Under the pieces are notes generated by a model that was not told where the DNA came from, ran no database searches, and saw only the letters and a list, made by a program, of their open reading frames with translations. From assembly GCA_002372315.1 (NCBI GenBank), contig DFFU01000015.1, positions 1 through 42,620 on the forward strand: a stretch of 42,620 bases of DNA. The letters are read 5' to 3'. Of this stretch, positions 16,482-23,964 are shown piece after piece. The stretch is from Alphaproteobacteria bacterium UBA3768. Its GTDB lineage: Bacteria; Pseudomonadota; Alphaproteobacteria; CAAHEQ01; UBA3637. Both the position numbers and the translations under genes were made by a program. How positions within the stretch are numbered: the stretch's first letter is position 1; every line of letters starts with the position of its first letter.

Positions 16482-17240
16482 ATGACTCAATTATCCCATG
16501 CGGAAAAAGTTGCTCAACTTAAAAAATTATCCGATTCAAATTTTTCAAATCGTACCATGTTTATGCTGACAGGAGCTGAAGATTTTCTGACCCAAGGAAG
16601 GTATAAAGATGATAGATATTGTATTGATATGATATACGATATAGCTATGCCTGAATTGACAAGGGAGCCTGAAAAACCTTCAAAAGCATTGACTGCTCTT
16701 GCTTTTAATGGGGCCCTCAGACCAGAAGACTATCAAAAATTAGTTGATGCAAGCAAGAAAGCTTCCGCAACTGAATTAAAAGAGTTTTTAACTCAAGAAG
16801 TAGATCATGAACCAAAAGAGAAGGTTGTTAGCTATCTTTCTTTTCCTATGCTGGCTATGATGACACAGCATTTAAAACCTTGGGAAGCAGCTGAAATTTT
16901 ATTGATAGAACCAAGATTGATTAAGGATTGTTTTTCGAAGACGCGTTCAAAAACCTTTAACGAGCTTATGGCAGAAAACACTTATTTGATTTTACGACAA
17001 AAAGCACCCAAAGAATTACAAAAAGATTTAAAAATTGACGATAATAGCCTAACGAGTTGGGCTGTTCCTTTTTCTACACTAAAGAAAAATAGTGAATTTA
17101 CATCTGCGCAACTTGATCGCAGAACGGTTCAAGCGGTTGCACGTTGGGCTGATATTAGAGAAGCTAGAACAGCAGCGCGCCAAACAGGTACTGCTTTGAA
17201 GATTCAACAATGGCTTCAAAAGAATAGAACTCATTCTTGA
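16482..17240 (+). CDS. Unknown cytoplasmic protein
   Basis: 252 residues, mostly helical, charged, with no signal peptide or membrane segment. No catalytic motif or known domain is recognised. It has a strong AAGGAGGT ribosome binding site six bases before the ATG and a good promoter, so it is probably expressed. It is the fourth of the repeat-separated single genes; a short remnant of the repeat's left end follows its stop codon and then a terminator shared with the convergent operon. Confidence 0.6.
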   Translation: MTQLSHAEKVAQLKKLSDSNFSNRTMFMLTGAEDFLTQGRYKDDRYCIDMIYDIAMPELTREPEKPSKALTALAFNGALRPEDYQKLVDASKKASATELKEFLTQEVDHEPKEKVVSYLSFPMLAMMTQHLKPWEAAEILLIEPRLIKDCFSKTRSKTFNELMAENTYLILRQKAPKELQKDLKIDDNSLTSWAVPFSTLKKNSEFTSAQLDRRTVQAVARWADIREARTAARQTGTALKIQQWLQKNRTHS

Positions 17241-17253
17241 TATTTTAGTGATC

Positions 17254-17269
17254 CTTAAATTGCGCATTC
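17254..17269. repeat. Dispersed repeat, copy 5 (short remnant)
   Basis: CTTAAATTGCGCATTC matches the left-end motif TAAATTGCGCATCC of the dispersed repeat in 13 of 14 bases. Alone it would be weak; its place just after the fourth gene of the array makes it believable. Confidence 0.45.
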
Positions 17270-17286
17270 ATTTGAATGAGCCTGTG

Positions 17287-17319
17287 AAAAAGAGAGTGTC
17301 TTTATCAACACTCTTTTTT
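17287..17319. terminator. Bidirectional terminator
   Basis: GAGTGT and ACACTC around an eight-base loop, with an A-run on the left and T6 on the right, between two convergent genes. Confidence 0.75.
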
Positions 17320-17329
17320 GAAATATTCA

Positions 17330-17860
17330 TTATCTAGAGTTACGCCTTTGGTCAGCCGCCCTTGTGACAGCATTTGTCTTGGATAAGTTCTGCTCGGCTT
17401 GTTCATAGGCATCCATAGCAAGGGCAACTTGTCCTTGTGCAGAAAGATCCATTCCATCTCTAACACCTCTGTCACGCAACATTTTGGCACCAGGAAGCCA
17501 ATCGCGCCAACTTTTCTTGGAGTCTTGAGCCGTTTTCATAACCACCTTTTCTGTGTCACTAATTGTTTTTTGAGTTGTGATGACTTCTTGAACCTGTTCA
17601 TCTGTGAGATTGTATTTTTCGCACACCTCAGCCATTCCTTTTGGGGTTGATACTTTCTGTTCAATCAGGTTAGCTGCACTTTTGTTCAGTTCAGCTTCTC
17701 TATTTAAAATATTACCTAACTTGTTATAGGATTTAGTGGCTAAAATACTCATGTAAACAATCAACCATGTTTTAGGATCAAAAGCACCTTTGATAAAAGT
17801 TTTTCCCCCTAATTTAAGGCCCTCTTTTGTTGCTTTTTTCAAAACTTCTTTAATTTTCAT
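17330..17860 (-). CDS. Unknown protein, second gene of a two-gene membrane operon
   Basis: 176 residues from the ATG at 17860, which has AAGGGAG eight bases upstream. The N-terminus is basic and amphipathic (MKIKEVLKKATKEGLKLGGK), followed by one moderately hydrophobic segment (about residues 26-45, DPKTWLIVYMSILATKSY) and a long charged helical remainder. No known family. It starts 22 bases after the stop of the upstream gene, with which it shares its opening residues MKIK. Function unknown; a phage- or plasmid-like origin is possible but not shown. Confidence 0.6.
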   Translation of the reverse strand: MKIKEVLKKATKEGLKLGGKTFIKGAFDPKTWLIVYMSILATKSYNKLGNILNREAELNKSAANLIEQKVSTPKGMAEVCEKYNLTDEQVQEVITTQKTISDTEKVVMKTAQDSKKSWRDWLPGAKMLRDRGVRDGMDLSAQGQVALAMDAYEQAEQNLSKTNAVTRAADQRRNSR

Positions 17861-17882
17861 ATGATTTTCTCCCTTTTGCCTA

Positions 17883-18371
17883 CTAAGCTGCTTCTTTTTG
17901 ACTATAATCCTTTGCATTTTTTAATGCAATTTTTTTTAATCCCAAATGGTGTGCCTTGACAGATTCTTTTTTTAAACTTTGCTCTTGAGGGGCACTTTCT
18001 TTTTGATGGATAGGAAGTTTAAGATTTTCACTGATTTGATGCATATACTCTTTTTCATTGCTTTTTTCATTTGTTTCTTGTGAGGGGCGACACTTTTGCT
18101 GTTCAAGGATTTTTTTTACCTTATTTTCCAACTTCTTTTCAAAGAAGTAGTTTTTCCATATTTTGTTGATGACTGTCGTAGCTCCATAGAGTATGCCTGT
18201 GCCCAATAAAACTTCGCCCAAAAGAGGGTGAATGGTTGCCAAACCAATATGCAACCAAGCAGTGAATTCGGGGAATGCTGCGAAAGAAACAAGCGGTAAA
18301 TATGCATACGCAACCGCGCTTGCGGCAATGATGCCAATCGTCTTTAAAATCGCTTTTGTTTTTATTTTCAT
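17883..18371 (-). CDS. Unknown two-helix membrane protein, first gene of the operon
   Basis: 162 residues from the ATG at 18371, preceded by AGGAGGAA. Two hydrophobic helices (about residues 9-33 and 42-66) are followed by a basic stretch (FFEKKLENKVKKILEQQ) and a low-complexity charged tail rich in Gln, Glu, Ser and Lys. The layout resembles small membrane proteins with a cytoplasmic tail, but no family is recognised. It is driven by a full-consensus promoter back to back with that of rfbB. Confidence 0.6.
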   Translation of the reverse strand: MKIKTKAILKTIGIIAASAVAYAYLPLVSFAAFPEFTAWLHIGLATIHPLLGEVLLGTGILYGATTVINKIWKNYFFEKKLENKVKKILEQQKCRPSQETNEKSNEKEYMHQISENLKLPIHQKESAPQEQSLKKESVKAHHLGLKKIALKNAKDYSQKEAA

Positions 18372-18393
18372 GATATTTCCTCCTAAGATTATC

Positions 18394-18422
18394 ATTATAT
18401 CATACAATCATTTTTTTGTCAA
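18394..18422 (-). promoter_or_regulatory. Promoter of the two-gene membrane operon
   Basis: Perfect TTGACA (18422-18417) and TATAAT (18399-18394), spacer 17, with an extended -10 (TGATATAAT). Confidence 0.8.
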
Positions 18423-18437
18423 TTTTTGCTTAAGAAG

Positions 18438-18466
18438 TTGACTTTTTGTTGTTGATGTGGTATAAT
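18438..18466 (+). promoter_or_regulatory. rfbB promoter
   Basis: TTGACT and TATAAT with a 17-base spacer. Its -35 lies only 15 bases from the -35 of the divergent operon. A start codon at 18446 would lie inside this promoter, which supports the later ATG. Confidence 0.8.
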
Positions 18467-18490
18467 AGAACGCAAGTCAAGGAGGTTATT

Positions 18491-19498
18491 ATGACAAAAT
18501 CTATTTTAATCACGGGTGGTGCTGGATTTATTGGGTCTAATTTTGTTCCGTACTTTGCCCAAAAATATCCTGAATACGATATAATCAATTTGGATAAATT
18601 GACCTATGCGGGTAATTTGGATAATCTGAACGGATGTGTGGACATGCCAAACTACTTATTTGTTCAAGGTGATATTTGTAACAGATCCTTGATTGAAAAA
18701 TTATTTAAAGGTTTTGATATTCGGGGTGTTATTCACTTTGCGGCCGAAAGCCATGTAGATAATTCCATCAAAAATCCAGGGGCCTTTATCAAGTCCAACA
18801 TAGAGGGAACATTTACCCTGCTTGATGTGGCTTTTCGCCATTGGATGGATGGTCCTGGTAAATTTAAAGAAGGCTATGAGGATTGTCGTTTCCACCATAT
18901 TTCAACGGATGAAGTGTATGGTGCTTTGGGGGCAGAAGGATATTTTACTGAAAAAACCCCCTATGCACCCAATAGTCCTTATTCTGCATCTAAAGCCAGT
19001 TCTGATTTTATTGTACGCGCCTATCACCATACCTTTGGAATGAATGTGACAACATCCAATTGTTCCAACAACTATGGCCCAAAACAACATCGTGAAAAAC
19101 TGATCCCAACAATTATTACAAATGCTTTGGCCGAAAAGCCTTTGCCTATTTATGGAAAAGGTGAAAATGTTCGTGATTGGTTGTATGTATTGGATCATTG
19201 TAAAGCCATTGATTTAATATTCCATAAAGGTAAATCAGGTGAAACCTATAATATCGGTGGACATAATGAACGTAATAATATCACAATTGTAAAGACAATT
19301 TGTGCGATTTTGGATGAAAAACGTCCCCGTGCGAATGGTCAAAAATATGAAGAATTAATTACTTTTGTTCAGGATCGTGCTGGGCATGATTTTCGTTATG
19401 CCATTGATGCCACGAAATTGGAAACAGAATTAGGGTGGAAAGCTGACGAAAACTTTGACAGTGGTATCGTCAAAACAGTGGAATGGTATTTAAAATAA
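18491..19498 (+). CDS. rfbB: dTDP-glucose 4,6-dehydratase
   Basis: Converts dTDP-glucose to dTDP-4-keto-6-deoxyglucose, the committed step to dTDP-rhamnose and other deoxysugars of surface polysaccharide. The 335-residue protein is an extended short-chain dehydrogenase: NAD site GGAGFIG (9-15), active-site STDEVYG (138-144) with the Asp-Glu pair of the dehydratases, YSASK with Y164 and K168, and the typical NCSNNYGP and GKGENVRDW segments. AGGAGGT precedes the ATG. The usual partners rfbA, rfbC and rfbD are not in the window, so it stands alone here. It converges with the hydrolase gene with one base between stops. Confidence 0.94.
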   Translation: MTKSILITGGAGFIGSNFVPYFAQKYPEYDIINLDKLTYAGNLDNLNGCVDMPNYLFVQGDICNRSLIEKLFKGFDIRGVIHFAAESHVDNSIKNPGAFIKSNIEGTFTLLDVAFRHWMDGPGKFKEGYEDCRFHHISTDEVYGALGAEGYFTEKTPYAPNSPYSASKASSDFIVRAYHHTFGMNVTTSNCSNNYGPKQHREKLIPTIITNALAEKPLPIYGKGENVRDWLYVLDHCKAIDLIFHKGKSGETYNIGGHNERNNITIVKTICAILDEKRPRANGQKYEELITFVQDRAGHDFRYAIDATKLETELGWKADENFDSGIVKTVEWYLK

Positions 19499-19499
19499 A

Positions 19500-20198
19500 T
19501 TAAAAATCATCATTTGGGATGATGGCTTTGGCAAATTTTTTGCCCCGTTTGACTTTTTTCAATTTTAAATCGGGAATGGCAGCCACAATAGAATCATGTA
19601 AAGGCTTTAATGCATTAGTATAAAAATGATCTACACCATCCAGCAGACGATAGTCAATGTTAATATTTTCGGTGCAATCTAATTGGTCTGCCAAATAGGC
19701 AACTGTCTTTTCATCCACAACGGTATCCGCACTACCTTGAACAATCACGCCAGAGGAAGGACAGGGGGATAAAAAGCTAAAATCATACAAATTGGTAGGG
19801 GGAGTTATAAAAACAAATCCTTGAATTTCAGGACGACGCATCAATACTTGAGCGGCTATCCATGCACCAAAAGAATAACCAGCAATCCAACATTTGTTTG
19901 AATCTATATCGTGGGATTGTAACCAGTCTAATGCTGCAATGGCATCCAATAATTCACCAGCTCCTGAGCCGTCCATACGTCCTTGTGAACGACCAACGCC
20001 TTGATAATTAATACGCAGGGCGGAAAATCCTAAATTGACAAAAGCTTGAAAAGTAGCATAGGTTACTTTATTGTTCATCGTGCCCCCTTGAATAGGATTG
20101 GGGGGCAAAACCAATACGAAGGGTGCCTTGGGGTTTTCAGATTCAAAAAAACGTCCTTCTAAACGACCAAAAGGACCTTGAAAAAACACTTCTGACAT
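19500..20198 (-). CDS. Alpha/beta hydrolase (COG2945-type)
   Basis: A 232-residue cytoplasmic alpha/beta hydrolase. The nucleophile elbow is GYSFGAW (S109), with the acid D158 in QGSADTVVD and the His H191 in GVDHFY; the N-terminal PPNPIQGGTMNN segment and NYQGVGRSQG are typical of the COG2945 group common in Proteobacteria. The substrate is not known for the group. The 3' tail is basic (KLKKVKRGKKFAKA). AGGAGG precedes the ATG. Confidence 0.85.
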   Translation of the reverse strand: MSEVFFQGPFGRLEGRFFESENPKAPFVLVLPPNPIQGGTMNNKVTYATFQAFVNLGFSALRINYQGVGRSQGRMDGSGAGELLDAIAALDWLQSHDIDSNKCWIAGYSFGAWIAAQVLMRRPEIQGFVFITPPTNLYDFSFLSPCPSSGVIVQGSADTVVDEKTVAYLADQLDCTENINIDYRLLDGVDHFYTNALKPLHDSIVAAIPDLKLKKVKRGKKFAKAIIPNDDF

Positions 20199-20274
20199 AA
20201 ATGCCTCCTAAATCAAAGGGATGTAATAATATCCTTAAAATAACATATTTTTTGTCAAAAATCAAGTTTTTTTA

Positions 20275-20303
20275 TTGACAAACGATGAATTTTAAGGTAA
20301 AAT
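20275..20303 (+). promoter_or_regulatory. tRNA-Met promoter
   Basis: TTGACA and TAAAAT, spacer 17, twelve bases before the tRNA 5' end. Confidence 0.75.
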
Positions 20304-20314
20304 AAGCCCATCTT

Positions 20315-20390
20315 GGCGGAATAGCTCAGTTGGTAGAGCGGAGGAATCATAATCCTTGTGTCGGGGGTTCAAATCCCTCTTCCGCTACCA
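20315..20390 (+). tRNA. tRNA with anticodon CAT, probably elongator tRNA-Met
   Basis: A 76-base cloverleaf with encoded CCA: acceptor GGCGGAA against TTCCGCT (first pair a G-T wobble), D-arm GCTC/GAGC, anticodon loop ATCATAA and T-arm GGGGG-TTCAAAT-CCCTC. Initiator tRNA is unlikely because its hallmark three G-C pairs in the anticodon stem are absent. A tRNA-Ile with a modified CAT anticodon cannot be ruled out from the sequence alone. Confidence 0.9.
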
Positions 20391-20396
20391 AAAAAG

Positions 20397-20427
20397 AAAA
20401 AAGGTCAACCAAAAGGTTGGCCTTTTT
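20397..20427 (+). terminator. tRNA-Met terminator
   Basis: AAGGTCAACC pairs with GGTTGGCCTT (one wobble) around AAAA, followed by a T-run. Confidence 0.88.
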
Positions 20428-20512
20428 GTTGGTTATATGATAAACTGTTTTGGATATTGCTTTTACCCAAAAAATAGTATAGCATATATAAGCGTTCTTA
20501 TAGAGAGGAAAA

Positions 20513-20989
20513 ATGAATTACATACAATCAACACTGATTAAAGATGAAAAAATTGTTGTATTGCCCAAGATACATCCAATTGTTTATTGGAATCCTATCC
20601 TTTGCTCGGGCATATTAGTTTTTCTTTTGCTGACTACAGGAACAATAGTTGCCAGCCAAGAAATTTGGGATGTATTAAAGTTGACACTATTTTTTATTTT
20701 TATAGTCGCGATTTTTTGGTATGTTTTGAATAAACTATACTATAAAAACGTTGAAATGGCAGTGACAAATAAAAGGGTTGTTACGAAGACAGGAATTATT
20801 TCTGTTCATACTGAAGAATTACAATGGAATCGGATTGAATCAATCGAAGTACGTCAAGGTATTTTGGGGCGATTATTAAATTATGGGGATGTGTATTTTT
20901 CGGGAACAGGTAGCTCATCTGTGCTGTTTTGCTGTGTTGTAAATCCTTGGGATACAAAAGCAAAGTCTGCTGAGATTTTAAGTCGTTGA
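20513..20989 (+). CDS. PH domain (bPH2/DUF304) membrane protein
   Basis: 158 residues: a short cytoplasmic start with DEKIVVLPKIHP, two transmembrane helices (about 27-48 and 54-73), then a bacterial PH domain of the YdbS/YdbT type, recognised from VEMAVTNKRVVTKTGIIS, TEELQWNRIESIEVRQGILGRL and YGDVYFSGTG. Such proteins sit in the inner membrane; their function is poorly known. GAGAGGAA precedes the ATG. Its last 12 bases overlap the end of the convergent gene. Confidence 0.85.
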   Translation: MNYIQSTLIKDEKIVVLPKIHPIVYWNPILCSGILVFLLLTTGTIVASQEIWDVLKLTLFFIFIVAIFWYVLNKLYYKNVEMAVTNKRVVTKTGIISVHTEELQWNRIESIEVRQGILGRLLNYGDVYFSGTGSSSVLFCCVVNPWDTKAKSAEILSR

Positions 20990-21607
20990 TTTTTGTTTAT
21001 AGCGATTGTGGATTATTTTTGCAACACGCAGAGCGATGGTGTGGCTTCGGCTAAGTTTTTCAGCATGATATTCATTGCGTGTATTTTGAATTTCTTGGCA
21101 TAAGACATTTAGAGCAAATTCTTTGTCATAAGCATCATCTTGGAAAACGGCATCTAAAGTTTTTAAGCCAAAGGCTAAGTAGCAACCTGCTTTTTGTAGC
21201 CGCTGTTCGGCGGGAATGCCTTTTTTATTTTTGGGGGATGTGCTGGCCTGCTGGGCGGCAAAAGACAGTTCTTGGTAATCGTGAATAGCCTGTTGCGTTA
21301 AAGGAGAGGACCGAAAATACAAACCTATCGCATATAGTTTTAATAGGTTTTCCATATCCGCCCAGTTTTTACTAAACTTTTGTTTTTTGGGTTTATCCCA
21401 CCCTTGTGTTAGTAAAGAAGGCAACAATGTTTCTTCGCAAACAGAGCTTTGGAGTTTTGTCTTTAAACCACTTAAGTACATATCACAAACGAATGCTTCG
21501 TGGTATAATTCTGGCTCAGAATCTTTTAAATCTTCTAAAAGGTCATCTGGAAAAGTTTGGCGAATAATTTGACGCCGTTCACGATAATCGGAAAAAGTTG
21601 GTATCAT
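20978..21607 (-). CDS. Unknown cytoplasmic protein with a long leader
   Basis: 209 residues, largely helical and charged, without signal peptide or membrane segments. No known motif is recognised. The ATG at 21607 is preceded by GGAGG at four bases. A full-consensus promoter lies about 120 bases upstream, leaving a roughly 114-base leader with pairing potential, which may point to control at the RNA level. Its 3' end overlaps the convergent PH-domain gene by 12 bases. Confidence 0.6.
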   Translation of the reverse strand: MIPTFSDYRERRQIIRQTFPDDLLEDLKDSEPELYHEAFVCDMYLSGLKTKLQSSVCEETLLPSLLTQGWDKPKKQKFSKNWADMENLLKLYAIGLYFRSSPLTQQAIHDYQELSFAAQQASTSPKNKKGIPAEQRLQKAGCYLAFGLKTLDAVFQDDAYDKEFALNVLCQEIQNTRNEYHAEKLSRSHTIALRVAKIIHNRYKQKSTT

Positions 21608-21720
21608 ACTTGCCTCCAGTATTTATCCAAACAAAAGTGGACGACAAAAAGAGGGGGAGAAATCCACGACTTGTCCGACATGTTGAGGAGTATTACGTTT
21701 AACAAGCCTTCTTGCCGTCC
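21608..21720 (-). other. Candidate structured 5' leader
   Basis: The transcribed leader begins near GGACGGCAAG and contains CGTCC about 90 bases later that can close it as a long-range stem; inside are CAAG-aagg-CTTG and other short pairs. I cannot match it to a known riboswitch. No open frame of interest lies in it. Confidence 0.3.
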
Positions 21721-21727
21721 AAATGAG

Positions 21728-21756
21728 ATTATATCATGTCTTTAAAATTTTGTCAA
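21728..21756 (-). promoter_or_regulatory. Promoter of the 209-residue protein gene
   Basis: Perfect TTGACA (21756-21751) and TATAAT (21733-21728), spacer 17, extended -10 TGATATAAT. Confidence 0.8.
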
Positions 21757-21830
21757 GAGTTTTTATTTTTGAAGGCATTTTATGATTAGAAACCCCTTAT
21801 AGATGCTAATTTTGATGATCCTTTGCTTGT

Positions 21831-21851
21831 TAGTGATATTTTACATCACTA
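21831..21851. promoter_or_regulatory. Operator-like inverted repeat
   Basis: TAGTGAT, seven bases, ATCACTA: a perfect seven-base inverted repeat upstream of the 439-residue membrane protein gene. It lies next to a TATAAT at 21858 that lacks a good -35, and it has no T-run to make it a terminator. Confidence 0.4.
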
Positions 21852-21885
21852 TTCAGGTATAATCTAGCGAAACTTGTTGTTTTTA

Positions 21886-21914
21886 TTGACAAGTATGACA
21901 TAAATAGGTAGAGT
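21886..21914 (+). promoter_or_regulatory. Possible promoter of the polytopic membrane protein gene
   Basis: TTGACA followed after 17 bases by TAGAGT, a weak -10, 43 bases before the start codon. Confidence 0.4.
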
Positions 21915-21956
21915 TTAATCCATCTTATATCAAATTTTGAAAAAGGGAAAATCTTT

Positions 21957-23276
21957 ATGTTTTGTAAAAATATTTTTCAGAAAAATTTTATTCTTGCAAG
22001 CTTAACGTTCATGTGTGCAATTTTTTTTGCACTGACAACAATGATTACTGTTTACAGTATACCCAATACTCTTATTAGAAAGAATGTTCAGTATTCTTTA
22101 AAACTGTATCAGGTAGAAGGCAAATGGTATAAGTGGGCAGTGCCATATCATTCATCACAACTAGAGGGATTTGGAGATGCATATTTGCTATCAAAAGCAT
22201 TGTTTCCCGTAAAAGATATCCTAAAAGATTCAATGCTTGGTCCTTACTATTTATCCGAAAAATCAGATCATCCAGTCGTCGCATTATTTGATTATTTTTC
22301 AACAGAAGAACAATCCAAAATTTTTCGCTTTAACTCTGCGAGATATTGGAGTGGATCCTTGATTTTACTTAAGCCCCTTTTAACAGTATTTAATTTATCT
22401 GAAATCAGGTTGATAAATATGGTTATTCAAATTTTCTTATTATGTCTATTGGTCATACAACTTTACCTGAGAGGGGGATATAAATTGTTAATACCTTTTC
22501 TTGTTGGAATTTTTATTTTAAATCCAATCAGTTGTGCTTTGTCCATCTCTTATACTTGTTTGTACTACATTACTTTAGTATCTTGTTTAATTCTACTGAA
22601 ATATAAATTGTATGAATCAAAAAAATATTGGTATTTTTTCTTTATAATTGGGATAACGACAATATTTTTTGATCAATTTACTTTTACATTGATTTCATTG
22701 GGATTTCCATTAATTTTGTGGGTTCTGCTGAATAATGAAGCTGTACTTCCCAAATTAAAAAAAGTGATTATAGCTACTATCTGTTGGGGGATAGGTTTTT
22801 TGGGAATGTGGTTAGGAAAGTGGATTATAGCGTCATTGATTACGAAAGAAAATGTTTTTAAGGAGGTCCTTAACCAATCCAAAATGCGTATCGGGTCGGA
22901 AATTTGGGGATATCACATTTCTGCAGAGGATGTTATTCATTTAAATATGAAAAGTCTTTTTTATTGTTTGCCACCTTATTTTTATTTATTCTTGATTGGT
23001 GGGATAGTGATATATTTTATTTTATGTCATCATCATACTGCGTGCAGAATGAAATTAAAAAAATCACTGTTTTATCCGCTTATTTTAATCAGTGTGTACC
23101 CTTTTGTTTACTGCTTAATTTTAAAAAATGCGTCCTATGTCCATCACTGGATGTTTTATAGGATGTTTTCTTTAACTGTTGTTGCTTTTACCTATATAAT
23201 TGTCTATGCGTTTGAGAAAGGGTCTTATAAAAATTCTACTAAATCCGTCCCTGATAATCTCAGGGAGAATAAGTAA
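21957..23276 (+). CDS. Polytopic membrane protein of unknown function
   Basis: 439 residues. One N-terminal helix (about 10-35) is followed by a soluble, probably extracytoplasmic, loop of about 110 residues containing ARYWSGSLILLKPLL, then about nine further helices to residue 425. The layout of one helix, a large external loop and a helix bundle is like that of GT-C type membrane glycosyltransferases, but I see no clear catalytic Asp motif in the first loop, so this is a suggestion only. A basic tail ends the protein. There is no good ribosome binding site beyond AAAAGGGAAA. It is AT-rich compared with glyA or adhE. Confidence 0.65.
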   Translation: MFCKNIFQKNFILASLTFMCAIFFALTTMITVYSIPNTLIRKNVQYSLKLYQVEGKWYKWAVPYHSSQLEGFGDAYLLSKALFPVKDILKDSMLGPYYLSEKSDHPVVALFDYFSTEEQSKIFRFNSARYWSGSLILLKPLLTVFNLSEIRLINMVIQIFLLCLLVIQLYLRGGYKLLIPFLVGIFILNPISCALSISYTCLYYITLVSCLILLKYKLYESKKYWYFFFIIGITTIFFDQFTFTLISLGFPLILWVLLNNEAVLPKLKKVIIATICWGIGFLGMWLGKWIIASLITKENVFKEVLNQSKMRIGSEIWGYHISAEDVIHLNMKSLFYCLPPYFYLFLIGGIVIYFILCHHHTACRMKLKKSLFYPLILISVYPFVYCLILKNASYVHHWMFYRMFSLTVVAFTYIIVYAFEKGSYKNSTKSVPDNLRENK

Positions 23277-23347
23277 AGCTTGTGATTTAAATTTTTAAAG
23301 ATTTTTTCTATAATTATTATTTATTTCCTTCAAAGGATAATTGAAAC

Positions 23348-23962
23348 TTATTTATTTTTTGAATTTTGCATTTGCATAAAGCTGCTGATGACATTTTCAT
23401 TATAAACTGTCACTGATTTTGGTACTTTTAAAACAGTTGGTGTAAAATTCCATATAAAACGTACACCATATTTTACAGCATAATCTGTCACTTCTTGGGC
23501 AGCATATGGTGGAACAGTTAAAATGATATTTTTGATGTTTATTCTGGAAATCAGATTGGGTAATTTTTCCAAAGAAATAATTCTTTTACCTCCTTCTTCT
23601 TTTCCAATTTTGTTGGGATTATTATCAAATAAAGCCAAAATATCTATGCCATAATCTTTAAAGTCAGCATAATGAATTAAGGCTGTTCCCAAACGACCTG
23701 CCCCGATAATAAAAACTTCTTTGCGATCAGAAAAACCCAATTTTTGTTCAATACTTTTTTTTAATTCAGCAACAACGTATCCTTGCTTTTTATGCCCAAG
23801 GACACCGCATAACGCGATGTCCTTACGCACCAAAGAGTCATCTAAATCAAGTAAATCAGCAATTTTAGAACTAGCAATAAAGGAATTTCCCTTGCATGTG
23901 TATTTCAACAAACAATGATAGAGGGTTAACCTGTTTATCACCTTGTTTGAAATTGCTGTCAT
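23348..23962 (-). CDS. rex: Redox-sensing transcriptional repressor Rex
   Basis: Rex senses the NADH/NAD+ ratio and releases its operators when NADH rises. The 204-residue protein has the N-terminal winged helix (SSKIADLLDLDDSLVRKDIA, residues 31-50) and the Rossmann fold with GAGRLG (87-92), then DNNPNKIG and LTVPPYAAQEVTD, all typical. It is the last gene of the hydrogenase-adhE operon: only two bases separate the adhE stop from its ATG, and its ribosome binding site lies within adhE. An excellent Rex operator sits at the operon promoter, so autoregulation is likely. Confidence 0.95.
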   Translation of the reverse strand: MTAISNKVINRLTLYHCLLKYTCKGNSFIASSKIADLLDLDDSLVRKDIALCGVLGHKKQGYVVAELKKSIEQKLGFSDRKEVFIIGAGRLGTALIHYADFKDYGIDILALFDNNPNKIGKEEGGKRIISLEKLPNLISRINIKNIILTVPPYAAQEVTDYAVKYGVRFIWNFTPTVLKVPKSVTVYNENVISSFMQMQNSKNK

Positions 23963-23964
23963 TG

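Noticed and set aside
13153..17269. Integron gene-cassette array
   Set aside because: The repeats are too long and lack the attC core forms GTTRRRY and RYYYAAC at their ends; one gene is reversed and no integron integrase is seen. Only the loose analogy is kept as a finding.
18446..18490. Upstream in-frame ATG for rfbB
   Set aside because: It falls between the -35 and -10 of the rfbB promoter and has no ribosome binding site, while the ATG at 18491 has AGGAGGT.
23248..23266. TCCCTGA-N5-TCAGGGA hairpin at the end of the polytopic membrane protein gene as a terminator
   Set aside because: It lies within the coding sequence and no T-run follows.
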